From the NCBI GenBank assembly GCA_008711295.1, contig VUYV01000178.1, forward strand, positions 627,322 to 691,321: a stretch of DNA of 64,000 bases, given 5' to 3'. The stretch is from Anarhynchus alexandrinus. Taxonomy: Eukaryota; Chordata; Aves; Charadriiformes; Charadriidae. The notes beneath the pieces are model-generated. The model was not told the origin of the DNA and did not search any database. It saw only the letters and a program-made list of their open reading frames with translations. The position numbers were made by a program, and so were the translations under genes. Position 1 is the first letter of the stretch; every line of letters starts with the position of its first letter. Positions 24,101-35,159 of the stretch are shown in pieces.

Positions 24101-27100
24101 AAGTGAAAGTCAATAAAAATACTGACAAAGGAATGCAGCCAGACTGTTAACAGAGTTGTACAAATTCCAGTCCTTCTTCATTCCCTCCCTCATCAAGTCC
24201 TTCAATCAATAAAACAGCTTTTTGAACTTGCCTTTTTTTCTAGTTTGCCTCAATACTATTTTCAGTGCTTACCACAATGTATCGTCTAAAATACATGAAA
24301 AGTAACACTGTACTAAGAAATTCTCTCAGATTGTCTCTTTTCTCCATGCCCTTAACAACACAACCATGACATGAAAACATTTGCAGCTGAAGAATTCTCG
24401 CCAGGGCAATAGCATAGTACCTAGGAAGCTCAAATGACAATCAACTAATCTAAACAGCCTGGTGCCTGGTTAGCTATTTGCTTGGAAGAAGCACTCAGAG
24501 GCAAAAAGCAGAAGCAAAATCCTAGCCATGCTAACGGTTAGAGGGATATACTTGACCCTTGGGAAGGGATTAGCATTGCATTTTCTTCCTCTACCCTGTT
24601 TCTTTATTCCTTTTCTCTACTTCCCCCATTAAGTCTCCTATTCGTATTTTTTATTTTTTGGTTATCCCTCATCCTTTTTCCTTTTGTTGTCTTTATATAG
24701 GAAAGATACTTCCGTGAAAAATAAGTTAATTGACTTTCTCTTTTCCCCTTCCTTTGCCTATTGTTTTTCCTTGTTATCTTTCCTATTTTCCCACAAAACA
24801 CTGCTGGCTTCCCTGGCCTGTTTTGGTTAATGCCCCACTATTCTTCCCCAGCAGCTAGGGGAGAACATTCTTGTCGCACCCACTCTTTTATTAGAATCGG
24901 ATTTAGTAGCACTTGCTTTACCAACCCCGAGAAGGTAGGGTGACGTGCAGTTGTCGAAAACACGAGAAAGAGAAAAGCTGCACCAGCTGCATTCAAAGCT
25001 TACGCGCAGGTTGTACGGTGCACTTATTCTTTCTCTACCTCTCTTCCTATCCTGATGTTTCAAGCACAGAGAAGGTAACGTATGTACTTAAATGTACAAA
25101 ATGTACAGAACTCCCGCTGTGTCTGAAGTGCTGCATTGCTATTATTCCCAGGCTTATGCTATTAAGCTGAGTGTGAGGTTGAGACCCTCCAGAATAAGTA
25201 CAGTCATGGCAATGAGAACAGCTAAATAGATTAAGAATTCCCATGTTACATTAGGCTTATGTTCATCTTGTAACTCTGCATGTTTATTTTGCAGATTTCT
25301 GCCTCTTCTGGAAAGCGCTGTTCCTTTGAACCATCAAGAAGGACGCTGCCAACTCTTGTTCTTCCAACAAATCAGACTAAACACAACATAGCTACAGACA
25401 TGAATTTCCTAACCGTGACTACCTTGGATATCCGTGCCATCTGTTATTTACCAACAGCAACTCAAGCTGAAAACGACCTGGTAATATGGATTTGAGTGGC
25501 AATTCTCTCTTTGCCGTAAGATGTGCTGGGCCCAGAACACACACCTGAATGGATTTTTAGAATGCACAAAAATAGCTGTGAGCCCTCTAAGCACTGCAGA
25601 AGGGGCTAGAGCATAGCGCATAGTCCGTGGCAACGCAAGAGCTTCCTTAACCTCATTTAGGTAAATCTGCACCAGCCAGAGGCCACACAACCTGCACACA
25701 TGGCCCGCAGTTGCGACCCCCGATTTCACGCTACAGCCCCCTGATCCCCACGCACACAGTCTTTCCCGGTACAGAATGATGTAACCTACTCAGCCTCTGC
25801 ACCAGACGTGAACGCTCCCAGAGGACTGCGAGGCAGATCACTCACAACACTGATGCCCAACTTGGCCTTGTCGTTGTGTTCAGACATTTGCGTGATTTCA
25901 TCCCAACAAATGGTCTGAAGACAATCTGGAGAACTACAATATCATGCCGTTGCAAAACGTAACGTGTTCACAAGGCTGGGTTCAGTAACTGAAGGTTCGG
26001 GTTCAGTCAAAGCTTATCAACAAAGCGCGCTGCTCTCAGAGGGGTAGGTGTGAGCAGCACTTGCAGTTTGTCATGTCACACTGTTTAAATAATACAGGTT
26101 CATTTTTCATTTTGTTTTCCCTTTGCTAGTTCATACAGGCAGACACTTGTTTATTTCTCTCTGAAAGTCTTTTCTTAGTGAGAGATAAGTTACTTGGGGA
26201 GAGGAAAGGTTATATATTCAAACATGGTGTCAAGGTTGTTGCCAGACTGATGAGTCTCAGCTGTGGATCCTCCAGAGAAAGAAATAGTCAGACCCGTACT
26301 CGTATGTAAAATTGGATTTACCAAGAAGTTGCAATAAGGAGACACAAACTTCATTAGTAGCTGGTAAATGCAGCAGAACTTGTATTTATACTGTCCCACA
26401 AGGCAGCACCAGAAGCATAAATCTCTTAAAAATGTTGTTAAGTACAAATTTGAAGAGGAGATTTGCCACAGACTAAAGGTATTTATGACCAGCCAGTTTG
26501 GTTTTCATATAGGTGAATAAATAATTCTCTCACAGTATACTGACTGCTGCATGTGCATTAACAGTCCTGTCCACCTGGGCACATCATGTAAAATAAAGTA
26601 GTTTTTTGTTATTGATGTCCATGTTTTTTGCTACTGTGCAGTTTATTAAGCTTTGTTCCAGACTGCCCAACAAGACTGGCTGTTAGAAGACACCCATCTC
26701 ATCTACAGATTTGCAAAAAGATGTTCCTGCCTATCAGTGGTCCAACACAGGAGTTTTAAGCTTCTGCAATCACCTGCATGTCACATCACCAAGGCACAGT
26801 AAGAAAAAAGCCCACAGTGCTTAACTGGGCAAACAGGAATTGTCACTACTCGAAGAGGCGAACCATTTCTGCAAAATCCATGCTCTCAAATAAAATCCAG
26901 CAGATGTTGGAAAGCTGCCTTCGCAGCCAGGAGGGCTACGGACCACACGATGCCCAGCACAAGCTTTAGGCTTTTATTCCACCCAAGCTGCTACGTCTCT
27001 GGGCAAAGGGAGCTGTAGGAAGCAGCATCACTGCAGGGCCCCAGTACGCGACATTTTGATGCCTCATCCAGCTCCCAGGAGCACAGCGACAGCAACGGCA

Positions 27101-30100
27101 GACACTCACCTCTCCAGCAGTCCAGCGCATCCTCTCTGCAGATTCTGCTCCAGACAGGACCGTCGGTTCAGGGTTTCTGGTCCTTTGGCTTTCCAACAGA
27201 TGCAAAAAATGCCCTCTTCAAAGGCAGCCAGGCAGGCTTCAGCTCAGTGCGCTCCGAGAAGGGGAGCTCTCAAGGAAATGCTGTCAGAGAAGCACATGAA
27301 TTTCACTTTTTGTATAACAGCCTGAGGGCCAGCCGTAGTCTTCAGGACGTACCTAGTCTCTAGCCACCTTCCTCCAGCTTTACACCTCCCTTTCCTCCCA
27401 GGACTGCAGACTTCCCCAGTCACTCGCTACAAACAATGGACCACAGGTTTCCTACCAGGCCGCTGAGGAAGGAAATCCAGGCCAGAACCCAAATCCTGAT
27501 ACACGCACACCACTCCCTCCCTCTTCTCATCGCCCTCCAGACCGGCTCCTGCCCAAACTGGTCAGCATTGGTACGCCTCTCTCCTTGCCCCTGCCAGCGC
27601 ACCTCCAGAGGGAAGCTGTCCCTCCCAAGCGGTCTGCCCCTCTGCCCTATTCATTTCCAAACGTGCTAAGTTCTTTTGGCAAGACAGCCCCCTCAGCTTT
27701 CCACCTCCAGCTTCTTGTTTGCTGGCAGCTCTCGTCCCTTCTTTACAACACAAGAAGTGTTCAGATTGACAATATTTTGATATGGAATTCTTTTTGCTCA
27801 GTAACATGCTCAAACCTGAACACACGTCGAGGAAAAGAACTGTTTCACGTAATAATTATAGAAAATTCTCTTCCTGTAAAATCCTGTTATTTTCACCAAG
27901 ACAGAGATTGTTTGAATCCAGGAAGTGAGGTCAGGTTCAGATCCTGGGGAGAGTGGTGGGGAGCGATAATAACACTTTGGATTTTTGCAGCATTCCTTAT
28001 CCAGAGATCTGAGCCCTGTCTCCAGTATATTACAACAGCAGGATATGTTATCTTATGCAAACTCCTTCCTAAATTTCACAACAGCTGAAACAAGCAGGAA
28101 TCATTAAATTTGTGTGCTATTGCTCTCCTGCTATGAAGGCTGAAAAACAACAATACAGTTCCTTCTTTACTTTGCTTTTATCTAAATAAATTGTAATATG
28201 GTCAGAGCAGAAGCATTTGTCCTCTTCACTGGTTACCAAGTATCTACATTACTTTTAATGGTATATAAATATTAAAAATAATAAAAAGAGCGGGAAGACA
28301 GAAATAGGTAACAGAACTCTCCTCCTTTAAGCAAGTTACCCAACTGCAACCCCTACAAAACGCTCAGTTGCCCTTTTACTACATCTGGTTCAAAGGCCAC
28401 TAAAAATGGGATTCTTTGCACTGACATCAAAGGGCTCTGAATAGGGCTGTCTGTAAAACGAGGGGAGACAAGATTAACTTCAGCTTTCTGGCTATAGAAC
28501 CCAAGCAAAAAGTAACTTAAATAACAATCAGGAGATAATGTTTTCTGGAGAACCTACTGATTTCAGCACATTTTTCAAACATCAGCTACCATCTATCAAG
28601 TTGCTTGCTTTGTGCGAGTGATGCAGAGCGGGCTATTAAATACACGGTGTTTGCAGCTCAGAATGGTCTTTTCTTTCAATAACAGCAAAGAACATGGTGA
28701 GGAAGCAAGGAAGCAAGAGAGTGGGCAAAGAGACACGAGTGGTTTATAAATGTAATAAATAGGTTGGTTGCCTTTACTCAGTATCACATCTGCATTGATC
28801 CGGCTTTCCTCTCCGCCTGCTATGAAGCTGTCAGAACAGTTACCAGTGCCAAAAAACTCTCCACTGCTGCTGAAACCCTACCGAACCTTTTAAATACAGG
28901 CTTTATTACTAGTGTAAATATATCCTAGAAGGTTAGCTTTTTAAGTGGCTTCTCTCAGTAACCAACTGTATTTAAACACATCTGGAACTTCTTTATAACT
29001 CATAACTATTTTGTGTAGTCACCTGTATGATGAAGGTTAAATGCTGTGGAATTGCTGCTGGGGTCTCTGATTGCTTCACAATCGCCTGAGTGTATTTATA
29101 AAGCGGGGATACAAGGGGCAGGGAAGTACTAAACAAAACCAAGATTATGTTCCTAATTGAAATGGCAGTCCAGGGTTTTCAAATATAAAATTTGGAATCT
29201 GAGCTTACTCTTCTTACCATCATCTGTTTCAGCTGCTCCGCATTCCAGGACTCCCTCAGCCTTGACCTCATCTCTAAGATATATTCTCCCTTCACTCAAT
29301 TAGAAGTTCTCAAATATACAATATTTACACCCAGCAACGGGGTAGATCTGCTGATTGTCTTCCCAAAGCTGCCTGGGTGGCCCTAAGAATGAGGAAGTGT
29401 CCTGGCACGGGGGAATTCCCACCCCGTGTGCAGTACAGCTGCCTCTGCCGCGCTGCTCCGCTGCGCCCGCGCAAGGGCAGGAGGGACTGCGCTGGCGCTG
29501 CGAAGGGTAGAGAAGAAGAGGAGGACTCACTCCGCACATTTTGCCCAGGGCTCTCAAGAGTTTTGCAAAGTTCCCATCCACCTTAAAAATCTTGAAATTG
29601 AAATAGAAATAGGAACCGACCAAGTTAAAACAATTTTACAGGGAAAGCCGCAAAATAATGTGAATTGGATCTCTTGGCTTTAACTAAATGAAAATATTCA
29701 TCCTTAAACAGATTTACAAAACCGTTTTGCATCACGTTAGTATCACTGACACTGACATCCAGACATCATTTGTAACTACCCCAACTCAAAAAGGACCCTG
29801 GATTTTAAAAAATTATTTGTTGCTATTCGCTTAACCACCATTCTTCTTTTGTGACTGCTGTATTTGTTACTTAGAAAGGTCTCAAGTCATTAGGTAATAC
29901 GTGACACAAACAACTCGATAATCAGTGTAAACGAGAATCAGGCCCACAACGTCTCGAAGTATTAATTCCTGTGACGAGAGTCTCTTTCTTCCTGTAGCGT
30001 CTGCGTCTTATCTTCTTTGAAAGCTTACATGAGGTCACTTGACCAAACCTCGCCCTTCTTAATTTCTGAACCCTGATAGCTAATTTCAGAATATATTTTA

Positions 30101-30719
30101 TTGCTCCTTTTGTTTACACAGCACTCGGTATCAGTGCTGCTATGGCCTCCCCTGGCTTTTCAGAGATTAGACAGCACACGGAAGAAAAAGTAAAGCAATG
30201 TAGAAGAGACCTTCAAAATACCATTTAAAAAAACCGGAACAATATTTTTTAGAAAAATGTGGTTAAATCAATTCACAACACAACACACGACCTTTTATGC
30301 CATAACAAACCTATACATACGACAGTTATCTATTACTCATTTTAAACTTTTTATTACTATGATAATTTTACATCATTATTAACAAAAAAAAAATATTATA
30401 ATGAAGAAAATAGAATTCCTAAATCAGAATTGGGACTCATGTCATTGTTATTTATCACACCAGCAACACAGAACCCGTACTTCCTACTCACTGCAGTGGC
30501 GAGTGCTGTTAAACAGTAACTGCACAATAAATCGCTACTTTTTTTCCTTTTTCGGGTAAGTTAAAATGCAATCATAAGTATCTGTCACAATCAACCCTTT
30601 ATCCACCAGTATCCGAATACAGTATTTACAGCCTCCTGATTCGAAGCAATTAATTTTTCTACTTATATAAGAAATGGAAATAACTTCAAACCCATTGTTT
30701 TTTCAGCGATGTTTTGTCA

Positions 30720-30910
30720 GGGTATCTCTCAAACCAGCAGCGGCCATACAACTGGGAAGCCTGAGGGTAACCGTGCCGCTGCTCGGAGAGCGGGACTTCA
30801 ATCCACGCAAACCCACAATCCCACCGGGCAAACCGAAGCCCGGCTCGCCGCGATTCCTCACCCCCACAGGCCAGGAGGCCCCGACTTCCCTACCTCAGGC
30901 GTGAACTCCA
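30720..30910. promoter_or_regulatory. CpG-rich patch upstream of EDN3
   Basis: About 190 bases with clearly higher GC and CpG content than their surroundings (for example CGGCTCGCCGCGATTC). They lie 1.2-1.4 kb before the main CpG island. There is no coding signal that I trust. A distal promoter element or upstream transcription start is possible, but the function is inferred from composition and position only. Confidence 0.3.
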
Positions 30911-31071
30911 ATATAATGGGAAGTTCAGTAATTTACACGGGACCTATTTTTCCCCCACTGCGTTAGTGATGAGGACATTAGTGACTGCAGTGAAATGATT
31001 TTAAATGAGCAGAACTAAATTTGTTGTCCATACCTGAGCAAACCACTTGCAGCTACGTCCTCATGACCCAC

Positions 31072-31087
31072 ACCCACTGCAGTGGGT
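31072..31087. repeat. 16-bp perfect palindrome
   Basis: ACCCACTGCAGTGGGT reads the same on both strands. It lies about 1.5 kb upstream of the EDN3 start codon. It may be a dimeric protein-binding site or chance. Confidence 0.5.
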
Positions 31088-32075
31088 ACAAACCCCAGAA
31101 ACGTGCCGAAATCTTGTCTTTTCTAACTGGGTTTTGGAGACAGGGCATGATTAACGCTTCTGACATTTCAATTCTATATTGCAGTCTTGGCTTTTGCACA
31201 ACCTGTGCGCAACAAAAGCAATTTAAGTCTCCACAGAGAGCCGTGGTCTCAGCAAAACTTGAGAAAAAGGAACTTTCCAGCTCTCACCCTGTCTTTGATG
31301 AGCACCGTGCTTTTGTTATTAGCTGGGAATATGGTCAACTAAAGTTCTCCCACAAAATGCTCAACCTTTAGAAACTGGCAAAAGGCAAAGTTTGACAACC
31401 TGACAAAATGTGACATCTTAATGAGGGGTTTTTGTAAGTGTTGTTACTGAATAGTCCCCACCAGAAGCTGGAATTGGGGGCAGGGCTGGAGAAGAATGTA
31501 ATGCGGCAGAGAACAGCGTTCCTCCTTTGGATACCATGACCTGAGCGATCCTGCAACTAGTTTTCTACTCACAAAACAGATTTTAGCGAATATGTCAAAT
31601 TGGCATGATACACAAAAGCAATTTTGGCTGCAGCTCTTTCTGTTAGCACTGAAACATACTTAATAAAACATCGTGTTTTGATTTAAAATACCCACAATTA
31701 AATTTGCTAACCTTTCTCCACGTGCTATTTATGACATGTGTTTCCTATAACAGGATATATTACGCATACTACTGTAAGGAAAGATATAGCCAATTCCCTT
31801 AACCCTTAAACCCTTACCTATTATCACTTAACAGCTGATCCTGTGATAGCAAATGGGGCCACATGCAGGAGTGGCGCTCGTTCTCGGCACGAGAGCCGGG
31901 CTTTCTCACAATGCGAACCCCCCTTTTACATTTTGCACCCTAGGTAGGTTTGTCCACCAAGAGATGGTCGTAATTAACTGGGGAAAAAGAAAGTAGTAGC
32001 AAGCTGGTGACTTAATTTCACCTGGAAAACAACTGGCGGAGTCCTGGAAGAAGAGCCCCAAAGGTGCAGCCCAGA

Positions 32076-32626
32076 TTGGAGTGAAACCTCGGCGGCTTTA
32101 CCGCACGAGTGCCCCTCCGTCCTCCCGGCGCCACGCACCGAAGGGGCTGAGGCGGCTCACGAGGGACGAACCCGCTCAGCCCGGGCCCCGGGGCGGTGTG
32201 GTACGGGGCGGTGCGGTGCCTCCCGCCGCGGGCGCTGCGCCGCCTCCGCCCGGTCCTTCACCTGCGGCCGCGGGGGCGGCGGCGGGGGGGCGGCTGGGGG
32301 CGGGGGATGCCGGCGGGTGGGAGGCGTCTGCAGCTGGGAACGGCGGCTCCGGTCGGTGAGCGGCGGCGGGGCCGGGGCGGGAGGTGTGTGTGGGAAACGC
32401 CGAGCCATGGATCTCCCCGCCTGCTGACAGGGCTCTCCCCGCGGGACTCGGTCTGCGCCGGAGGGGAGTAACCGCCGGACGAGACCCCGCGCGCACCTCG
32501 CCCGGGACCGGCCCGGGGAGCGCCGTGCGCCGCCGGCCCCGGGACATCCCCCGCGCCGACCTGACGCGGTTCCCGCTGGAGCGGCTCCCCGCGGCCTGCG
32601 GTCCCCCCGCGCGCAGCCCGGGTTTC
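32076..32626 (+). promoter_or_regulatory. EDN3: EDN3 CpG island, promoter and 5' leader
   Basis: This is the only strong CpG island in the window. It starts near 32076, includes GC-box-like runs (GGGGCGG, GGCCGGGGCGGGAGG) and continues through exon 1 and across the gap to about 33640. I see no convincing TATA box, so transcription probably starts at several positions. If it starts upstream of about 32300 the leader contains two upstream open frames: a 54-codon one from ATG 32307 to a stop at 32469-32471, and a six-codon one from ATG 32407. The exact start site cannot be read from sequence. Confidence 0.7.
32407..32427 (+). other. Short upstream ORF in the EDN3 leader
   Basis: ATG in a strong context (GAGCCATGG) opens MDLPAC and stops at TGA 32425-32427, about 200 bases before the EDN3 start codon and in the leader if transcription begins further upstream. 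Such frames commonly lower translation of the main product. Whether it is transcribed is not shown by the sequence. Confidence 0.4.
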
Positions 32627-32678
32627 ATGGAGCTGGGTTTATTGTTCCTCTTTGGGCTTACAATTACGTCGACTGCAG
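32627..32678 (+). CDS. EDN3: EDN3 exon 1, signal peptide
   Basis: Start codon ATG (context TTTCATGG) followed by MELGLLFLFGLTITSTA and one leftover G before the donor CAG then GTAACG at 32679. This is a typical signal peptide: short N-region, Leu/Phe core and small residues at the end. It closely matches the preproendothelin-3 signal in mammals, including the LFGLT core and the split Gly codon at the exon end. EDN3 encodes the precursor of endothelin-3, a secreted 21-residue vasoactive and neural-crest-guiding peptide acting mainly on EDNRB. The next exon must begin with the last two bases of the Gly codon. The identity is fixed by exon 3, 12.6 kb downstream. Confidence 0.9.
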
Positions 32679-32727
32679 GTAACGAGAATTTCCTTCCCTC
32701 TTTCCCCCTCCGCGCCTGCACACAAAG

Positions 32728-32753
32728 GGCTGGGGCTGGGGCTGGGGCTGGGG
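32728..32753 (+). repeat. (GGGGCT)n repeat at gap edge
   Basis: About four copies of GGGGCT run directly into the N gap. G-rich hexamers of this kind can form quadruplexes and often stop sequencing and assembly, which probably explains the gap. It lies in intron 1. Confidence 0.85.
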
Positions 32754-33504
32754 NNNNNNNNNNNNNNNNNNNNNNNNNNNNNNNNNNNNNNNNNNNNNNN
32801 NNNNNNNNNNNNNNNNNNNNNNNNNNNNNNNNNNNNNNNNNNNNNNNNNNNNNNNNNNNNNNNNNNNNNNNNNNNNNNNNNNNNNNNNNNNNNNNNNNNN
32901 NNNNNNNNNNNNNNNNNNNNNNNNNNNNNNNNNNNNNNNNNNNNNNNNNNNNNNNNNNNNNNNNNNNNNNNNNNNNNNNNNNNNNNNNNNNNNNNNNNNN
33001 NNNNNNNNNNNNNNNNNNNNNNNNNNNNNNNNNNNNNNNNNNNNNNNNNNNNNNNNNNNNNNNNNNNNNNNNNNNNNNNNNNNNNNNNNNNNNNNNNNNN
33101 NNNNNNNNNNNNNNNNNNNNNNNNNNNNNNNNNNNNNNNNNNNNNNNNNNNNNNNNNNNNNNNNNNNNNNNNNNNNNNNNNNNNNNNNNNNNNNNNNNNN
33201 NNNNNNNNNNNNNNNNNNNNNNNNNNNNNNNNNNNNNNNNNNNNNNNNNNNNNNNNNNNNNNNNNNNNNNNNNNNNNNNNNNNNNNNNNNNNNNNNNNNN
33301 NNNNNNNNNNNNNNNNNNNNNNNNNNNNNNNNNNNNNNNNNNNNNNNNNNNNNNNNNNNNNNNNNNNNNNNNNNNNNNNNNNNNNNNNNNNNNNNNNNNN
33401 NNNNNNNNNNNNNNNNNNNNNNNNNNNNNNNNNNNNNNNNNNNNNNNNNNNNNNNNNNNNNNNNNNNNNNNNNNNNNNNNNNNNNNNNNNNNNNNNNNNN
33501 NNNN
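32754..33504. other. Assembly gap, probable site of EDN3 exon 2
   Basis: 751 N bases inside the CpG island. Exon 2 of EDN3 should encode the propeptide and the mature peptide with its four cysteines. I looked through 33505-45274 for the conserved Lys-Asp-Lys-Glu-Cys and Asp-Ile-Ile-Trp codons and did not find them. From memory of the mammalian gene, exon 2 lies close to exon 1, so the gap is the simplest place for it. The gap itself is observed; its content is inference. Confidence 0.7.
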
Positions 33505-34868
33505 ACCGCTCTGCCGCCCCGGGAGCGGGCGGGGGCCGCGGGCGGAGAGCCGCCCGCCGGCGCGGAGCGGCGGTCCCCGCGGGGTACGGCTGCGGTCGGG
33601 CACCGGCACCGCCGGAGGGAAACCCGTCACGGGGGAAAAAACGGCTATTTTGGAGGCGAGATCTGTTTCTAATAAACCGCTCCTTGGGAAAGGAGGAACA
33701 GCGTGTGTATTCGCAACCAAACCGCTTCTGATCAAAATTCATGTGGAAAAATACTTTGACATTAAAATAATGACTTTTGAAAACCTCAATATACCAGATT
33801 TTTAGATGTTACAAAAGAGCGCCTTTTACAACTACGTTTCATGGGAATGGCGAACATCAGTTTTTGTTTCGACTCATAATAAAAACAACTTTTGGAAACG
33901 TAACATTTCCCATGAGTGGGAAGTTCTGAGCATCAGACAGGTCAGTGGGGTGGAGCGTGGGCGCAGAAGAGCGGGTCTGACCCCAACAGTACTTGATACA
34001 AAGAAACCATCCCGCAAGTGTGGCACTGCCTACGTCCCAAAGGGCAGAGGTCTCCTTTTCCTACACCATCCCATATATCCTCTCTCTCCAAGCAACTGAA
34101 ACTTTAGGGAATTGTAAAGCTTTTCATAGGCTAATAGGCGTCAGTCCTATAGCGACCACAGCAATCAGTTCATTGAAAAATAATCAGATCAGCTCAATCT
34201 AAAACCACATTTCTTTTGATGGACTTCAAGAATTACAGATCTTCAGACTGTACAGCTGTGAACTTCTACACACACCGTCAAGTACTCTACCAACTACCGT
34301 TTGGGAACAGTTGTATTAACTCGGATCTGCCTTTGAACCAGTTGCAAAGTTTTAAATCAGATTAAAATAACAAAAGGAATAGAAAAATAGAAAGTAGCAG
34401 TACAAGAGGTGAAGTCAAATGGGGTTTAGGGTACTTAATTTGTTAATTCGCGCATGTGTCCCGGCTAGAGGCCATGCCTGCTGACGGGTCTTTTGAACGT
34501 CTACCAACCTGTAAGTATCATATTCACACAAGTCATTCAATTCTTTGAGTTCTATACCTGCACTAATCCACCTCGGGATTACTTAGAATTATTTTAGCCA
34601 AAAATTATGGCTCAGTCAGAGCTCATCAGTGAAAGTGGAGGAACAATGCTCCTTTTCCCCTACGCACTGAATAAATAGAATTCTGCTGATTTTAAACACA
34701 CACATCCCCCCCTTTTTTCTTTTTTTTAGGATATCCCATTTTCAGTCTACAAGAATTATAACTTTCATTCCAGTGAGAAAAGTATTTAATGTACATTAAT
34801 AGTGTGCAGTAATTCGGTAACACGGAGCATTCTTTCCGACCTGAAAGCTTTGTGCAAACATCACCAAA

Positions 34869-35159
34869 GATGACCTCTTCTCCCTGGTGACAAGCGATAG
34901 GATGAGAGGAAATGGGTTCAAGTTATGTCAGGGGAGGTTTAGATTGGATATTAGGAAACATTTTTTCACTGAAAGAGTTATCAAACATTGGCAGAGGCTG
35001 CCCAGGGAGGGGGTAGATTCGCCATCCCTGGAGGTGTTTAAAAAAAGGGGTAGATGTGGTACTTGGGGACGTGGTTTAGAAGCGGTTTTGACAGGGCAGG
35101 TTAATGGTTGGACTTGATGATCTTAAAGGTCCCTTCCAACCTCAGCAATTCTATGATTA
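34869..35159 (+). mobile_element. CR1 LINE 3' end fragment
   Basis: About 290 bases of the CR1 3' region in + orientation. It includes GGATGAGAGGAAATGGGTTC, GGTTTAGATTGGATATTAGG, CACTGAAAGAGTTATC, CCATCCCTGGAGGTGTTTAA, GGTTGGACTTGATGATCTTA and the terminal AATTCTATGATTA. The match to the usual avian CR1 tail is extensive, so this copy is better preserved than the one at 14265. It lies inside the large EDN3 intron. Confidence 0.93.

Larger units (their letters stand above)
21161..32075. other. Intergenic region upstream of EDN3
   Basis: Nearly 11 kb with no supported gene. GC content rises in patches at about 27000-27700, 29400-29520 and 30720-30910, the last with many CpGs about 1.2-1.4 kb before the EDN3 island. 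A 16-base perfect palindrome is at 31072-31087. The longest frame, about 27585-28088, has no recognisable domain and no splice context. Tissue-specific EDN3 regulatory elements could lie here, but I cannot identify one. Confidence 0.45.

Noticed and set aside
27585..28088. 167-codon open frame on the + strand
   Set aside because: It begins without a convincing ATG, crosses from GC-rich to AT-rich DNA with no change in frame quality, and shows no domain, repeat or splice context.
32176..33805. Very long open frames across the CpG island
   Set aside because: Most of their length is the N gap, read as unknown residues. The flanking GC-rich DNA is stop-poor by composition.
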